A stretch of 64,000 nucleotides of DNA from Sclerodactyla briareus (GCA_026419785.1 JAODTK010005772.1:124001-188000); one strand, 5' to 3'. Shown: positions 11,545 through 24,074, numbered from the stretch's first letter. Notes: a model not told the origin generated them from the sequence alone. Numbers and translations are program-made.

Positions 11545-12050
11545 CTCGGGGGACGGGGGGGGGGGGGGTCGGGTCTCTTTATTCCCCCCCCCCCATACGA
11601 ATGCTCTTGTGACGCCACTGGCTCGCGACCTGGAATAACATTGACCTGATACAAAGGACAATAGGAAAAAAGACAATATGCATGTGGCATATGCTTATGG
11701 TCATTAATATCGTATTGGCGAACATTTTCAGGTTGCCCATTCACGTCTTGAAATAACACCAAAAAAACCCCCCACACGGCGCACTCCCCATCCTTAACAT
11801 TGGTGCAATCCACATACCTGAATTGAACTTGGTACATGTTTGCGTTCGCAAGGTATAGTGTTGACAATCGTTTTGGGGTTTGCCCTCTCACGCCTTGACA
11901 ACGCAAAATACTGGCGGTTCATGTCAGCAACCCCACAAATACCGTACCTAATGAACTCGGTCCATGCTCTAGTTAGATATCGTGCTGACAAGCAGTTACA
12001 AGAAGTGTTACACACACAGACACACAAAACACATACAAAACAAGTTCCTC
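11545..12050. repeat. Poly-C/poly-G repeat and nested ATATCGTG-family copies
   Basis: Two poly-G/C tracts (about 11556-11569 and 11586-11594) end with GTGACGCCACTGG. Then come 'GACAATAGG', 'GAACTTGGTACATGTTTGCG' near 11824, and 'AGATATCGTGCTGACAAGCA' near 11975, closing with a (CA)-rich run at 12009-12040. The order (ACAATAGGG, TTGAACTTGATACATG, TTTGCGTTCG, ATATCGTG, CA-run) is the same as at 31.6 and 47.8 kb. Confidence 0.65.
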
Positions 12051-12400
12051 TACATATAGAAGTGTCCACAAACATGGGTCTTAAAGCGGTAAGTAGTTTG
12101 GGAATCTATGTTAAGGACGGCAGATTTGTGTGGAATGGCTTGTTTCTCACTGAAGTATCTGTATACTGATATGATTTGCCTACTTTGACGTCATTATTAG
12201 AGAAATTACAGGGCTTCTGTATTCATGAAATATACTATGTGTATTAATCTTATATTATTATTTACTCGAGTTAAAAACAACTGCCATGCATGAATAATCT
12301 GTTTGAATTTTATGACATGACACTGTCAATGAAAGGCAGTTGAGGGGTAGCTGTGCTTTCACCGTAGTCCCTTACTGCACTAATGACAATTATTAATCGG

Positions 12401-12433
12401 ATAATAATAATAATAATGATAACAATAATAATT
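12401..12433. repeat. (AAT)n microsatellite
   Basis: Short, slightly imperfect AAT tract just upstream of the Tx1/L1-like element. Confidence 0.9.
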
Positions 12434-12539
12434 CGTGCTTATTTATGCAGACCGTGAAAACAGCTCATGCAAGACCCCGTGATAATGGGAGAATGCCTTC
12501 AATGTAAAATCCGAAATTTTACTATAAATTATTCTAAAG

Positions 12540-14510
12540 AGAAGGTAAAAAACAGGCGGATTGAGGAACATAATCTTATAAATTAAATTGCTGGCCTGGA
12601 GCAACAGCTATATATTATGGAATCACCTGTTATGTGTGCGCAACTAAAGGAGGCGCATAAATAAACTAAAGTTGTTGTATGATTATAAACTGCAAGGTAC
12701 TATTATCAGATCCCGTACACGATGTGTGGAAGATAGTGAAAAAAAACACAATGTATTTTCTAAGCTTAGAAAACGGAAAAGCATTTAAATTCAATTAAAC
12801 GCCTGGAGGACGGCGGATGGCAAAAGGTGTTACAGCCAATAAGGACATTATCCAGAGTGAAGCGGGGTACGCTGACCTCCACAGTTCAGAGGGATGTTTC
12901 CCGGATCCTTTCTTTTATGGGCTTTCGGAACCAACCAGTATCAATGTGGATTTACAGTGCTGTGAGGGCCCCTTAACCATAGACGAATGTTACCAAGCTA
13001 TATGACTTCAGCAGAACGACAAGGCTCCAGGCAGTCACAGTCTATCCGTCCTATTTTTACAAGACATTTGGCCATTTATTGGACAATTGGTGTTACAGTC
13101 TTCAAATCATGGATATGGTAGTGGCTGTTTATCGGCGGAACAAGTAAGATGTATTGTAACCCTAATTTTGAAGCCCGACAAAAACCCAAAACCATTTAGC
13201 GAATTATCGTACGCGTCCAATTACACTATTAAACACTGAATATACAGAATTGGGGCAAAAGCTATTGCCGCTAAACTAAAGCGTGTGGATTAGTAACATC
13301 ATTGGTCCTCAACAGACTGGCTTTCGGTAATAGATTTATTGGGGAAAATATTAGAATTGTTTTAGATACAATTGAGTATTGTGCCTTGCATGACATCCCG
13401 AGATTTTTCTTTTCTTCTCTTTTTTGGATTTTGAAAAAGCGTTCGATAAGCTTGTAAGGTCATTTGTTATCAAAACGCTTTCCTACTTCAATTTTGGTGC
13501 CAGTTTGATTAGATGGGTAGACTTGTTCTATAATAATTCTCACACCGGCATCTGTAATAATGGGTCCTGGTCTGATTTTTTCAGCGAGGGGTTCGCCCAG
13601 GATGCCCTCTGAGTCCATACTTATTGATTTTGGCTGCTGAAGTGTTAGCTATTAAAAATTACAATAATGAGATAATTAGGGGCAACATCATCGCTAACAA
13701 ACTTTCCAAACTCATCAATATGCTGAGACACCATTCTTTTCTCGATGGCAATGTTCAAGCTATTACAGAAGTTGTGCGAATTTTTAGACTTTTAAAGATA
13801 CTTCTGGTCTGTCTATTAATATTGGTAAGTCAAGTCTATTTCCAGTTGGTCCATTTGCTAAGAGTGTTTCTGCTGCAATTAAGAACCTGAATATTCCAAT
13901 TACCCATGGTCCAGTTAAGCTTCTTAGGATTACCTTTACTGGGGATGGCAATGACCTCTTTCGGTTGAATTATCAACCGAAAACTTCCAACTTAAATGGT
14001 ATTTAAGACTGTGGTCTACAAGGGATTGAACCCCTATAGGGCGTATTACCATTGTTAAAACATTTGCACTGTCACAACTAATCTCTTTACTACTAATTAC
14101 CACCGTCCAGCTTTATTAAGGAATTAGAAGGTATAATCTTCGATTTTATTTGGGCAGGTATAATCCAGATCAAGGTGAAGCGGTCAGTCATGGTTAACGC
14201 AATTAGTAATGGTGGCTTAAATGTTACACATATCTCAAGTTTTATGAACAGTTTCAAAAGTACTAGGGTCAAACGTTATACAAATGATATAAACGGCATG
14301 TGGAAAGTCGTTAATGCATTTTAAGCGTATGGGAACAGGTTGTTTTTCACTGCAATTGTTCTTCCAATGACGTCACTTTTATCACAAATGAATTTATCCG
14401 TCAAGTTTTGCATGCATGGTGTCGGTTCCTTCTATTATCGGTTCGCCGATTGTGGAATCAGATATATGGAATAACTGCTATTAGTGTGACAATACGTATT
14501 TTTCTATAAG
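12540..14510 (+). mobile_element. Decayed Tx1/L1-like non-LTR retrotransposon, RT and C-terminal region
   Basis: Frame-hopping translation gives the L1/Tx1 RT order. A QGTIIRSRTRCVED-like block lies near 12690-12735, followed by MYFLSLEN and ADLHSSEG (to about 12895). LTIDECYQAI and the APGSHSLS version of the APGSDGL block lie at 12970-13050, and the NRFIGENIRIVLDTIEYC-like block near 13327-13385. LDFEKAFDKL lies at 13421-13450, LIRWVDLFYNNS near 13507-13542, and ILAAEVLAIKN at 13627-13660. The catalytic box near 13719-13730 reads YAET instead of YADD. After it come SSLFPVGPFAKSV and FDFIWAG at 14139-14159, then the usual L1 C-terminal text to about 14400. There are multiple frameshifts and stops, no endonuclease domain upstream and no poly-A at the end, so it is a 5'-truncated, inactive copy. 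Confidence 0.85.
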
Positions 14511-14514
14511 TATT

Positions 14515-15180
14515 TAAAAATAAAAAGTATGAAAACTACAGATGAATCAGTCTGAGAGAAAAAAAAAAAGTTCTCTAAATGCATGCAATGCTCTGGGGTT
14601 AGAGTTTACCTCAATGTTAAACGTTCTGGTGTGTCATAATTTCAATTTGCGTTATCCTTCCCATGTGTTATAGTTATTATACTTCCTTGCGTATCCCTAA
14701 TTTTGTTTGGATGTTTTTTGCCACAACGGCGTCCCAATATGGGGCGTAGACCCTAAGTTGCCGATATGTTAGAGTCCTTTAATAAGTTCGACGTAACACG
14801 ATACACGCGACTAATTTTCTCTCTACCCCAAGGCTTCACAGGCAGAATACCAATTAACGATTTAGGGTATTGATTTAGAGTAGATTGACGACACTGCCAG
14901 GAGTTGATTGACGGTCAATCACTGACCACTGTTAATCACTCCACAGCAATTGACGAGAAAATAATTTGCAGATTCTAGTAGTTCTACACACTAGATACTT
15001 GACCTGCGCCATATCTCTGATTAATCGGAATTTCACAAGTTACTCGGGGTAACGATTAATGATAGAGATTCTGGACTGACTAGCCTTCGTCGAGATACCA
15101 GACTTTACTAGACACTGTCATCTGGTAGGCTGACGTCATTGTGATTAACTGTTCAATCACGTACCATGGCCCTGATTTCT
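14515..15180. other. Unassigned stretch
   Basis: No gene seen. Around 14880-15130 there are several TTGAC/GTCAA words around 'GATTGACGGTCAATCACTGACC', giving weak local dyad symmetry, but no clear element ends. Confidence 0.35.
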
Positions 15181-15186
15181 AATGTG

Positions 15187-15251
15187 GCATGGGCGTAAGT
15201 ACATACAAGCATAGGCGTAAGTACATACAAGCATAGGCGTAAGTACATACA
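15187..15251. repeat. 22-bp tandem repeat, three copies
   Basis: The word GGCGTAAGTACATACAAGCA repeats at 15192, 15214 and 15236, a period of 22 bp, nearly identical in each copy. There are only three copies and no unique spacers, so it is a minisatellite. Confidence 0.95.
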
Positions 15252-15409
15252 TCTCCGGAAAAGAGAGGAGGGTGTGCAGGACAATTTCATTTTACACTTG
15301 TCACGGCGCGCACACCACCCTACCACTCTACCTGAAGTTGGTGAAGTTAATTTTATATTTTTTGTAATAAATGCACAGAGTTTAGGGCTGCTTTCTTGGA
15401 AAACAGATT

Positions 15410-15860
15410 CCTTTGTCCACTCTAAAAAAGAAATTAGTTGCCTGAATTCAAAGGTGTCTAACCTACTATATTTTGAGGATAATATCTCAAGGTACTGTAC
15501 CCTGCATACTGTTTAACTTGACTAAATATATATATATATACCTGAGGCAAGAGGAAATTAAGAATGCTGTCCAACACATGGCTGTAGAGTTGTTGGTATG
15601 TAGATTGGCCATATACAGAGAACATGGTCCCTGGGTCTAGTTCGAAGTCATCGGATATTTTTCTGATATTAAATAAGGAAAGGAATCACTACGCATTGTT
15701 GCATTCTTGTCTGTCCAAAAATACCCTCTTCTCCCTGATAGAATTGAGAATTTGCTACTGTTTTCTCCACAATATGATTCCAAACAAATCGGTAATCGAT
15801 TAGTGAAGATATCACCATATATGTTACGATGTAGAGTTATAGTAATAGTTAACTTGACCA
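15410..15860. repeat. Dispersed repeat family, copy 2 (first copy 4.5-5.2 kb)
   Basis: Blocks collinear with 4520-5160: 'CTAAAAAAGAAATTAGTTGC', 'TACTGTACCCTGCATACTG', a short TATA run, 'AAGAATGCTGTCCAACACAT', 'CATATACAGAGAACATGG' and 'AATCACTACGCATTGTTGCA'. The middle section present in copy 1 is missing here. No open frame is conserved. Confidence 0.75.
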
Positions 15861-15884
15861 ATATGTTTTAGAGTGCTGATAACA

Positions 15885-15886
15885 GA

Positions 15887-15920
<34 letters not shown>

Positions 15921-15949
15921 TAATAATAATAATATAATAATAATAATAC
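15885..15949. repeat. (AAT)n microsatellite
   Basis: About 65 bp of AAT units with two phase slips, immediately 3' of the dispersed repeat and upstream of the SINE. Confidence 0.95.
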
Positions 15950-16049
15950 TTGTGTTCGGCTCGTACTATAGTGCACAACCTCGAGCTATACACGCCTGAC
16001 AAATGCCAATGGAACCCCCTCCCTACGCACACACAAAACATGTCCCCGG

Positions 16050-16258
16050 GGCCATTTCATCTAATGGCTGCCGTAATCGCGCACTGTGATTACAAGTTGC
16101 CTCTCAGAGGCTCCCATACGCCTGGGTAGGACGGAACAATGAAGATAAAGCACCTTGCCCAAGGACGCACTGGTAAGGCCAACCGGCCAAGATTCGAACT
16201 CGGATCCTTTCGTTGACTAGTCCTAAGCTCTACCGACTAAGCTAATCAAACTGAGCTA
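16050..16258 (-). mobile_element. tRNA-derived SINE
   Basis: Read on the minus strand, a tRNA-like head has box A TAGCTTAGTCGG (16233-16244) and box B AGTTCGAATCT (16190-16200) at tRNA spacing. It is followed by a body containing CTTGGGCAAGGTGCTTTATC and AGGCGTATGGGAGCCTC, then AACTTGTAATCACAGTGCGC. Tails of the type 'TTGGGCAAGGTGCTTT' are known from tRNA-derived SINEs of many metazoans. It is not a functional tRNA gene, because the acceptor stem does not close and the body continues for more than 100 bp. Transcription would be by Pol III from the internal boxes, if it were active. Confidence 0.82.
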
Positions 16259-17007
16259 ATCCGAATTTTAGAAAGAAGGTTCACGGTAACAGCAAAGATG
16301 ATGGGGTTTTCCACTGGTCTGTGCTGCATGCCATCGATCCAGGCAAAAGTCATGGCGAGCACGATCGTATTGCAGCCCTCATCGATCAAATACCGTAGCA
16401 TCAACTACTCACCATCCTCTACAGCTCTGATACCGAATGCCTGACGGGAGTCCTCTTTCTCCTGTTCGCCGTTCCCAGGCTGTCCGCGGGCGGTCCCCAC
16501 ATCCCTGCCCTTGCCGCCACTGTCCGCTATACCGCGGCATACGGAACTGACGAAGAATCCACCTTAAACTTTTTTTCCCTTCTGAGTGGTCGAGTGGTTA
16601 GTCATTTGTGTCGTCAATTCGCCGTACACTGCATATACAAGAGAAATAGTTATCAAATGAAATATTAAATATTAAACGCTCATCATGTTTCCGGGGTGAT
16701 GGCCAAAAAGTGTTGAACTTTAGAATTATACCGTTTTTTTTAGAGTGAAGCCTTGATGGCGCATGTGGTTAAAATAAACCTGTGGTTTCTACAGGGCTCA
16801 TGCGAGTGAACATCCATGTGACCTCCAGTTCGTATTCAACAGATCCATGCACTTCCAAATGGCTCATCAACTGGCCAAGTGCCATGTATTAGTTATCAGG
16901 TGAAACATACATCAACAACGTGTTCCAGTCAGATGGCCAGATACGTATTTTAGGATCAAGCATAAATAGGTTCATTTTTTATCTAATCTGTTCCGCAGGT
17001 CGGAAAA

Positions 17008-17175
17008 GGAGGGGGGGGGGGGGGGGGAGGAAATTAAGGAATCTGGACTTCTACTTTATAATAAATACTTAGAGATCGGAAAGTGGTTCCGAACAAAAAA
17101 AAGAAAGGAATATCCCTGTAGTGAAATTACCACAAATATTGTCTTGGAGGCGGGGGGCGGGGGGCAGTTGGGATA
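17008..17175. repeat. Poly-G tracts
   Basis: A long G run at about 17008-17028 and a second G-rich stretch at 17146-17166. Simple sequence; possible G-quadruplex potential, no gene context. Confidence 0.85.
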
Positions 17176-17179
17176 AACA

Positions 17180-19150
17180 GCCCATGTTTTCAATGAGTGA
17201 TCATAAGATGAACAATTCCACAACAATATGTCGCTATGTGTATCTTAGCAAATGAATAATATTTCCATCGGTCCAAACCCGATATCCATAGGATACTCCG
17301 TATCATGACCTTTTAAGATTGAAGATGTTCATCATAATAATTTGAAGCATGTTTTCTTTTGAATTCAAACGAGGAATATTCCTTTATTTATAGTCTCCGA
17401 AAGAGGATTGATATCGTGAGTTGTAAGCATAAATATCACACACAAGCAGGTTGCTTCTAGCAATAAATAGATAGGTTTTTCCAACACGTCGCATTTATAC
17501 CTCGAACCTATGGTTTAACCGTACGATCACGGGACTCGTGGATCGTGTGCATGGAGCACTACGCACACCATAAGAGAGTCCGCAACCAACCGACCCCTAT
17601 GCTCATAGGCGCACGAGCTGACAGAACATATGGGATAGAGAATAGATTACTCGATATATGAAGGTTGCCCGTATATTGATGCAGCTAGGCGAGGCCCGTA
17701 TGAGATGTTTCTGCCCCAAAACTTTCAATCTTTCGACCCCTACCCTACCAAAAACGCCAATGATGAATCTTGATCCTCGGGATTTTACCAACTTCCATTA
17801 TAACTGTATGGGTGTGAAAAACTGAGTATTTGGATAAAAAGATTGCGTCCCAAAACGTGCAAAATCCAATGGTCCTTGTTGAAACCCGGGAAGTAGTCTG
17901 TACTAATTACATTCTCGGAAACTGCATTAAAAAAAAAAAATGTTTTGAGTATTAGTGTTACAATGTGGCACTTGGCTTCAAAAGGGAAAGGAAAAAATTC
18001 CATTTGACCCGAATAATTGCAATTTCACCCCTAAATTGACAACTTCGGAAAAAAAAGGAAAAGATATGAAGGCTCATTAGCAATATAAGCAAAACCTGTT
18101 TCAGGCACAACTAAACTAGATAAGATTAACACTTAAAATGTAAACGTCCAATCCCCTGGAAAGTATGGCTTCTACTTACATGTTCCATTACACTCTCTGT
18201 ATCTCTCCGCTGTTGCACCCTTTCATGTTTGCCTTATTCCCCCACCCCCCCGCTCTCTCTTTCGGAGAGAAACATTTTTTTCGCCCAAAACTCACCGTGA
18301 ATAACCTTCGATGATTGGACTGTCCAATGGAACATATTCCCCTCCAGGCTATACACCCTGACTGGGTATTCCAACGAGGCCACGCACTGTCAGTGAAGGG
18401 ATTATAAACATATCAGTTCTTTGCCAAATACGTTGATGAATAACCTGTGTCTCTATATAGAACCATATAGAATCGTTTAAGAAATCATTTCGGTTTCGGA
18501 TTGCAATCGGACTGAGAAATTGCTGGGGAGGAATAGAAATAGAGGGACAGGCGAAATGCCCACAGGCTTTTGGCTTATTCTAAGAACTCAGCAAGATGAA
18601 AGCCCACCAGTAAGACTTCTTTCTTGTTCCTTGTGATCTAAAGAAGGTCTGAGCAAGGTCGTCTTAGTTTGCCGGTTATGTAAAGTTGACTGTGACATGT
18701 AACATGTATTACTCATGCGATAATACAATAGGGTTAGTAGGAGGGGTAAATTTTCAAAGCACTCTGGTCCTTCCTCCACACGGCTCCTATTTTTCGTTTG
18801 CATGCGCTCCTCGTGTGGGGGAGGTCATCACATATAATAATAATCTATGGCGTTCACTCCAACTTTTTCACTTGTAACAACCTTTTCTATCCAGTAAGTG
18901 ATAGAGTACTTTTTTAACAAAATCTGCCCTAGCATGTTTCGGTAATACTTACCAATAGAGAACCAATATCAATCTCCTCCACATTCGCCAATCCTGTATG
19001 GGCGTTATGTCAGGTGAATAAGTGTTGACCTTCGATGAGTCGCTGATTCCTGAAAATCCAGGACCGGCATCATGAACACCTGTAGGGCCGAACCTGTTTA
19101 ACCTCTAATATTTTCTCTATGTAAATAGTAAGTAAGCGAAGTGCTGTCGT
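17180..19150. other. No recognisable feature
   Basis: Low-information sequence with short A-runs (17929, 18050). Near 17525-17550 an imperfect palindrome (ACGATCACG ... CGTGGATCGT) is present. No open frame resembling a known protein. Confidence 0.35.
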
Positions 19151-20880
19151 TGTCTAATCAACGTACCTGCAGAAAGAACGTTCAGAAGGCATGACCCGAC
19201 GTGTGCAGTCCCTCACCCGTATGGGAGAGCCCATATCCCGAGACAGCGGGTGGATACTTGCGTCAAGAATATTTTGAAGATCGACCACGAATAGAAGCAC
19301 ATATAAGAAAACATCGACTCGTAGACGAGATTCCGACCATGTCGAGGGAACATGATCCTGGATAATCTTCAAGACTTTGTTGGTCATTTCTGTTTATATG
19401 TGAACATGTACTGCGTTGCTCGTTTGTAGAAAATAAACTGAACGAACTGGGACTGATTTTACAAACGATGCAATCCAGACTAAAACCAACAAGAAAAACA
19501 GGGGGCCGCATTGCACGGATGACGCCTACGAAATATCGCAAAGACAGTCGAAGGAAGGGGTGGGAACAGAAAGGAGCATGGAACTAATCTCAATCAGAGA
19601 TAACTCGGACGAGAGTCTAAACAGTCTGCTGTTGCTTTTGGTTCCAGCCCCATATCTTCAGAGGGGTCATAGCGCTTGAAAATTACGATCATGATTCGTC
19701 CCCAGTCTATACCCCTGGTTCTCAAGCGAATAGGTCTGGAAATCTCACAACTCTCGAAGTCGTCGGCGCCTCGGATCGAGTCATTTTCCTAGCTCGTTGG
19801 GCAGCGTCTCACTTCGCTGTTGCCTAGGCCCCGGGCTATCTTGCTGATCCAAACCTTTGTCCCGAAGTTCCATTGGGGCGGTTGCGTCGTCACACGCGCC
19901 AGATCGAAAACGAAAAAAAAAAAACAAAAAAAACCGGAAAGACTTCCAACAAGCAGTTGGTACCGTTCTCCTGTATTGGGGGGATAGGAAATGGGTTCAG
20001 GACGTGCGAGGGAAGACCACGTAGAGAATTTCGATCGTTGACATAGTAAAAAACATTTGAAAAGCTGTTCGGTATCACGCGTGCTTCTCGAAGAACTGGT
20101 GAAGATAGTCAACGGAGTGTGGGAATTGACTTGAGTAGTGGAAGATTCGCGACGAAGTAGTCGGATTGATACAATTGTAAGTACTGGCATCCGCATGTAG
20201 GGCGTTGTCCTGATTGAGGAGTCTCAGTAGAGTTAGTTGAGTACCTGCAGCTCGCATCTATGTTCCTCGGAGAGGAAACGAGCAACCCTCGTTTCGTGCC
20301 ACTTGTGCAATCCAACACTCAATTGTCATTTTTCTAGCCAAGTCGAAGGGCGAGAAAAGCGTGAAGTGACAGCCCATGTCCGTGTCATCGTTTGCTCCGC
20401 GCCGGTAGATTTTCAATTTAGCGCAATAAGTCTGCAAGCTCATCCGATTGACCTGAATATTGGCAACACAATCAGTGAGCCCGATCGGATCATCTTGACA
20501 CAGTGCACATGCGAAAGACTTGCAATAATCAATCGTTCACGGAAGCAAAATTGAGTTAAGCGGATGCATTCCACGAAACATAATGCGCAAGTCAAAATCC
20601 GATCGCATTTCATAACGTACATGGAGCTAAAATACCGCGCAACGTGGTACTTTTATGAAGTCAAGGAGCACATTACTTTAAAGATGCTATTAATACCAGT
20701 ACACCCCGAGATATGCACGGACTATCAATCAAACTCTTGAATCGTAATGTAAGACTTTCATGAGGCGAATCATACCCGACTGCGCCAAAAATTCCGTCAT
20801 TTGCGGGGATAAAATCAATCCATAGCCATTATATTGATGCCCTGTCTGAGGGGCGACCAGCTGATGACTTACGATCATCC
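19150..20880. other. Possible upstream remains of the 20.9-kb retroelement; unassigned
   Basis: Somewhat GC-richer than neighbours, with overlapping open frames of 60-135 codons on the minus strand, none recognisable. It precedes the CR1-like RT, where an endonuclease domain would be expected, but I could not find the usual apurinic-endonuclease motifs on the plus strand in any frame. An A-rich run (19913-19933) interrupts it. Confidence 0.3.
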
Positions 20881-20899
20881 TCCAGCATGCCGTTTCAGC

Positions 20900-22540
20900 G
20901 AGTTCCGACCAATCACGTCCGCCGATCTATTAGGACTAATTGCGAGCCGAAAACAAAAAGCATGTAGGTCTCGATCCTATGCCCCCATGGACTTCTAAAC
21001 CAGATATTCCCATTTGACCACCTCGCAAGACTTTGGTCAATGGTCTCTCTTCCACTGGTACTTTCCAGATACTCTCGGTACTGCTGCCATACTCCAGTCT
21101 GAAGAAGCCCGGGTAACAAGAATAAAACCCCTGGGGAAATCGTCCAGTCTCCAATGTGCGGTTCTTCGGTAAACTCATTGAGAGAGAAGTTGTCTCCCAG
21201 CTGACATCCTTCACGAGGACAACCAACTCGCAGATCCTATGCAGTCAGCATATCGAGCAAAGCACGGAACAGAACGCCTTCTGCTTCATGTTCACAATGA
21301 GATAATAAAAGCGCTGGATAACAAGGAAAGCTGTCTTCTCGTCCGACTTGACCTTTCCGCTGCTTGAAACTCTTGATACACCATTCTGCTCAATCGCTTT
21401 ATGATGCTTTTGAATCACCGGTAAAGCACTCAATGGTTCAGATCCTATTTTGACAATTCGAACATATCAGTGTAATATTAATGACGTCATTATTCCTACC
21501 GTCGACTTAAAGGGAGGTGCACCTCAAGGATCGTGGGTGGTCCGCGATGCATTCACAATGGACATTCGCCCGAGCGGCTATTATCCGCACAAAACTGGCT
21601 TACAATACCATATAATGCGGATGACATTTACAGCTACTACTATCGCTTGAGCCAACACCCCTGGGAGTTGAAGCGGGCGTGTTATCGGCTGAGAATGTGC
21701 ATCAAAGAAATCGAAGCGTGGATGACACTTAAAAACTGAAATAACCGAGGGAAAACACGGAATTCTTGTTGCCTCAACACCCTATTATAATCGCTTCCTA
21801 CAAACATTGGAACCCTTTGCCTGGACAATGGGGTTAAGATTTCCCCTTCATCGTCCGTCCGTAATTTCGGAGTTACATTTGATAAGTTCATGAACATGAA
21901 TGACCACGTCACCAGCTGTCAAGGCTATGGAACTTTCATCTTCGTAAATTGGGTCACGATTCGTAATATAATGACACTGACCCTTTGTAACAGGCAGTCA
22001 GGTCATTTTGAAACATCTCGTCTGACTACGGTAATTCTCTTATCAGCAATACCTCTGTGAGCAACATTCATCGTCTCCTCCAGAACAAAGCTGCCCTTTA
22101 ATTGATCAGCAACCGAAATTCAAACCTTACAAACGCCCAAATACAGCAGCTCCATGGCTTCGCCATCCCCCGCGGCATCTGCTCCAAAAACTCTCATTTA
22201 ACGTTCAAAGCACTACATCAAGGAGGCTCCACAGTACGTATCTGAGAGATCCCTTCTAACCAAAGCAACCGCAACCTTCGTAGGCTCTACTCGAAAAATT
22301 CTTCAGGAAACGAAACTCGCATCTACACCTGTGTTGGCGATCGACGCTCGAAGCTGTGGAATTGTCTCCCTAGCGATGTGACCAGCTCCCCTTCAACGTC
22401 TTCAAGCGTCACTCTCAAAGGGACATTTATTGTGTACCTTACATTATCACGTGGTTATATCTCCTTCTTTTCCTTAAGTTTTCACAGCGCTTGTATCTTT
22501 TCGAATAGGGCGCTGTAAAATGCCTATTATTATGTTATTA
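20900..22540 (+). mobile_element. CR1/L2-like non-LTR retrotransposon, RT to 3' terminus, broken
   Basis: Ordered RT blocks: STGTFPDTLGTA near 21049-21085, NRPVSNVRFFGKLIEREVV at 21139-21195, and QSAYRAKHGTERLLLHVHNE (about 21242-21301). IIKALDNKESCLLVRLDLSA follows (about 21302-21361). GGAPQGS lies at 21513-21533 and NADDIYSYY, the catalytic box (YADD in the family), at 21614-21640. FDKFMNMNDHVTSC lies near 21870-21910, LLTFKAL-like text near 22190-22215 and LWNCLPSDVTSS at about 22353-22388. The 3' end carries AGCGCTTGTATCTTTT and GGGCGCTGTAAAATGCCTAT followed by a TTATTA tail (22486-22540), the signature 3' tail of L2/CR1-type elements. Several frameshifts and stops make it inactive. It is a better-preserved relative of the 0.6-1.8 kb copy. 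Confidence 0.9.
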
Positions 22541-22544
22541 AACA

Positions 22545-23540
22545 AAGCTTCCAATACGTCACACCCTGTAAACCTCGTTTGCGGTACACCATTGAAGGAC
22601 CCTTGATTGACGTGTTTTTCCTCCGTGTTACATGTCACATGAAAGAATTTCCTTTCCATGGCTTCAACACATACCTTCACCTAGACCACAAAGATCAGAT
22701 TATGTGATCTCTGCATCCGGGGTAATTGGTTATTTTTTTCGTTTTTTAAGTTTCGTCCTTTATAATTTACTTTATGCTCTTGACGGACAAAACAAAGGTT
22801 CATCTACACCATTGAGGACGGACTACAAGGCAAACAGACTTTTATTCCTTATTACAGTTGTCGAGTTTGCGCGCTATTACGAGTCACACTCACACACGCA
22901 CACACGTGATATTCACATTAATGGGATACATGAGAAGTCAAACTTCATAAATGCTCACTCTAAAGGACTCAAGTTGGCCAAGGATACTTCCCATGCCCCG
23001 CATACCCAAACGGCTCACTCACTCAGTCTACAATTTCCACTCTCTTTCTAAAATTGCAGAGATCGCTGACCCGAAACAGGCAGCCAAACCCATCGAAGGT
23101 TTTGGTGTCGTCTAATTGACTTGGCTGATGTCATTCAAACTTCAATTCGGGCTGTGGAGGTTTAATTTTTGATATAATCAAATTCCCCCCCGATTTATAC
23201 CAGACACGCCATCAAGGAAGCGCTGCGTCAGACCGTTTACTCCTCCAGCAGCTAGTCGAACGATGTATAATTAATTTTTCCTCATGTTGAAAATAGCAGA
23301 GAACGCTATAAACACGGATTCGTTTTTTACTTGGCATGTTTCGTCATTATTGCTTGAACCTAAGCATCTCATTCAAACGGTTTTTGACAACACGATAATT
23401 ATAATTTTATCACTCTTGGTACTTAATTAGGAGCGGGTATTTCTCTTCTACATTTTAGAGCTCTATCAGCGCGTTACCTTGTCTCTGATACGAGGGTTTT
23501 TTTTAGCTTTGTTTACGATCTATCTCCATAATAGGCTATA
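22545..23540. other. Unassigned stretch downstream of the CR1/L2 copy
   Basis: No gene recognised. A short CA-rich run is present at 22888-22908. The 139-codon plus-strand open frame (22632-23051) has no recognisable domain and ends in low-complexity His/Thr/Ser text. Confidence 0.35.
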
Positions 23541-23552
23541 TCAAATATTATA

Positions 23553-23553
23553 G

Positions 23554-23618
<65 letters not shown>

Positions 23619-23664
23619 TATCGATATATATTATATATATATCTATATATATATATATATAATA
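23553..23664. repeat. (TA)n microsatellite
   Basis: About 110 bp of alternating T and A with a few breaks (GATATC). It is self-complementary and prone to cruciform extrusion and to assembly collapse. Confidence 0.97.
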
Positions 23665-24010
23665 TGACGGATGTTTGGAAGACATGCTTGGATGATGAAA
23701 TGAACGCTGAAAATGAGAGACTACCAACAAGCATGAAGAATCATACAACTATGTATTCCATATTTCGGCCGTATTAGGCGTTCTTTCAGGAATTATACTT
23801 TGCTAACTACCAACTTCGCGGATATGCCCGAAATTGATTGTTCCAAAGGTTACACGCGTAGGCATTGTTTAACTAATGTTTGTTTACAACCATGCGCGTC
23901 GTACTGACCTCTTTCTCACAATCCAGTAATTTTTCCTAGCTGCAATCGCTATTTCGCCATCTCATACGAGAATCCAGCCTATCATTTACGTACTTAGCCA
24001 TTGTTGTTTT

Positions 24011-24041
24011 ATATATTATATATATATATATATAATATATA

Positions 24042-24074
<33 letters not shown>

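Noticed and set aside
11496-11906. 136-codon minus-strand open frame
   Set aside because: It spans poly-C and dispersed-repeat sequence; Gly/Pro runs come from the homopolymers.
15187-15251. Three short direct repeats, considered as a CRISPR array
   Set aside because: Contiguous 22-bp tandem units with no spacers, in eukaryotic DNA.
16180-16258. Functional tRNA gene
   Set aside because: A and B boxes are present, but the acceptor stem does not pair and a SINE body follows.
23513-23734. Open frame of alternating Tyr and Ile
   Set aside because: Translation of the (TA)n microsatellite.
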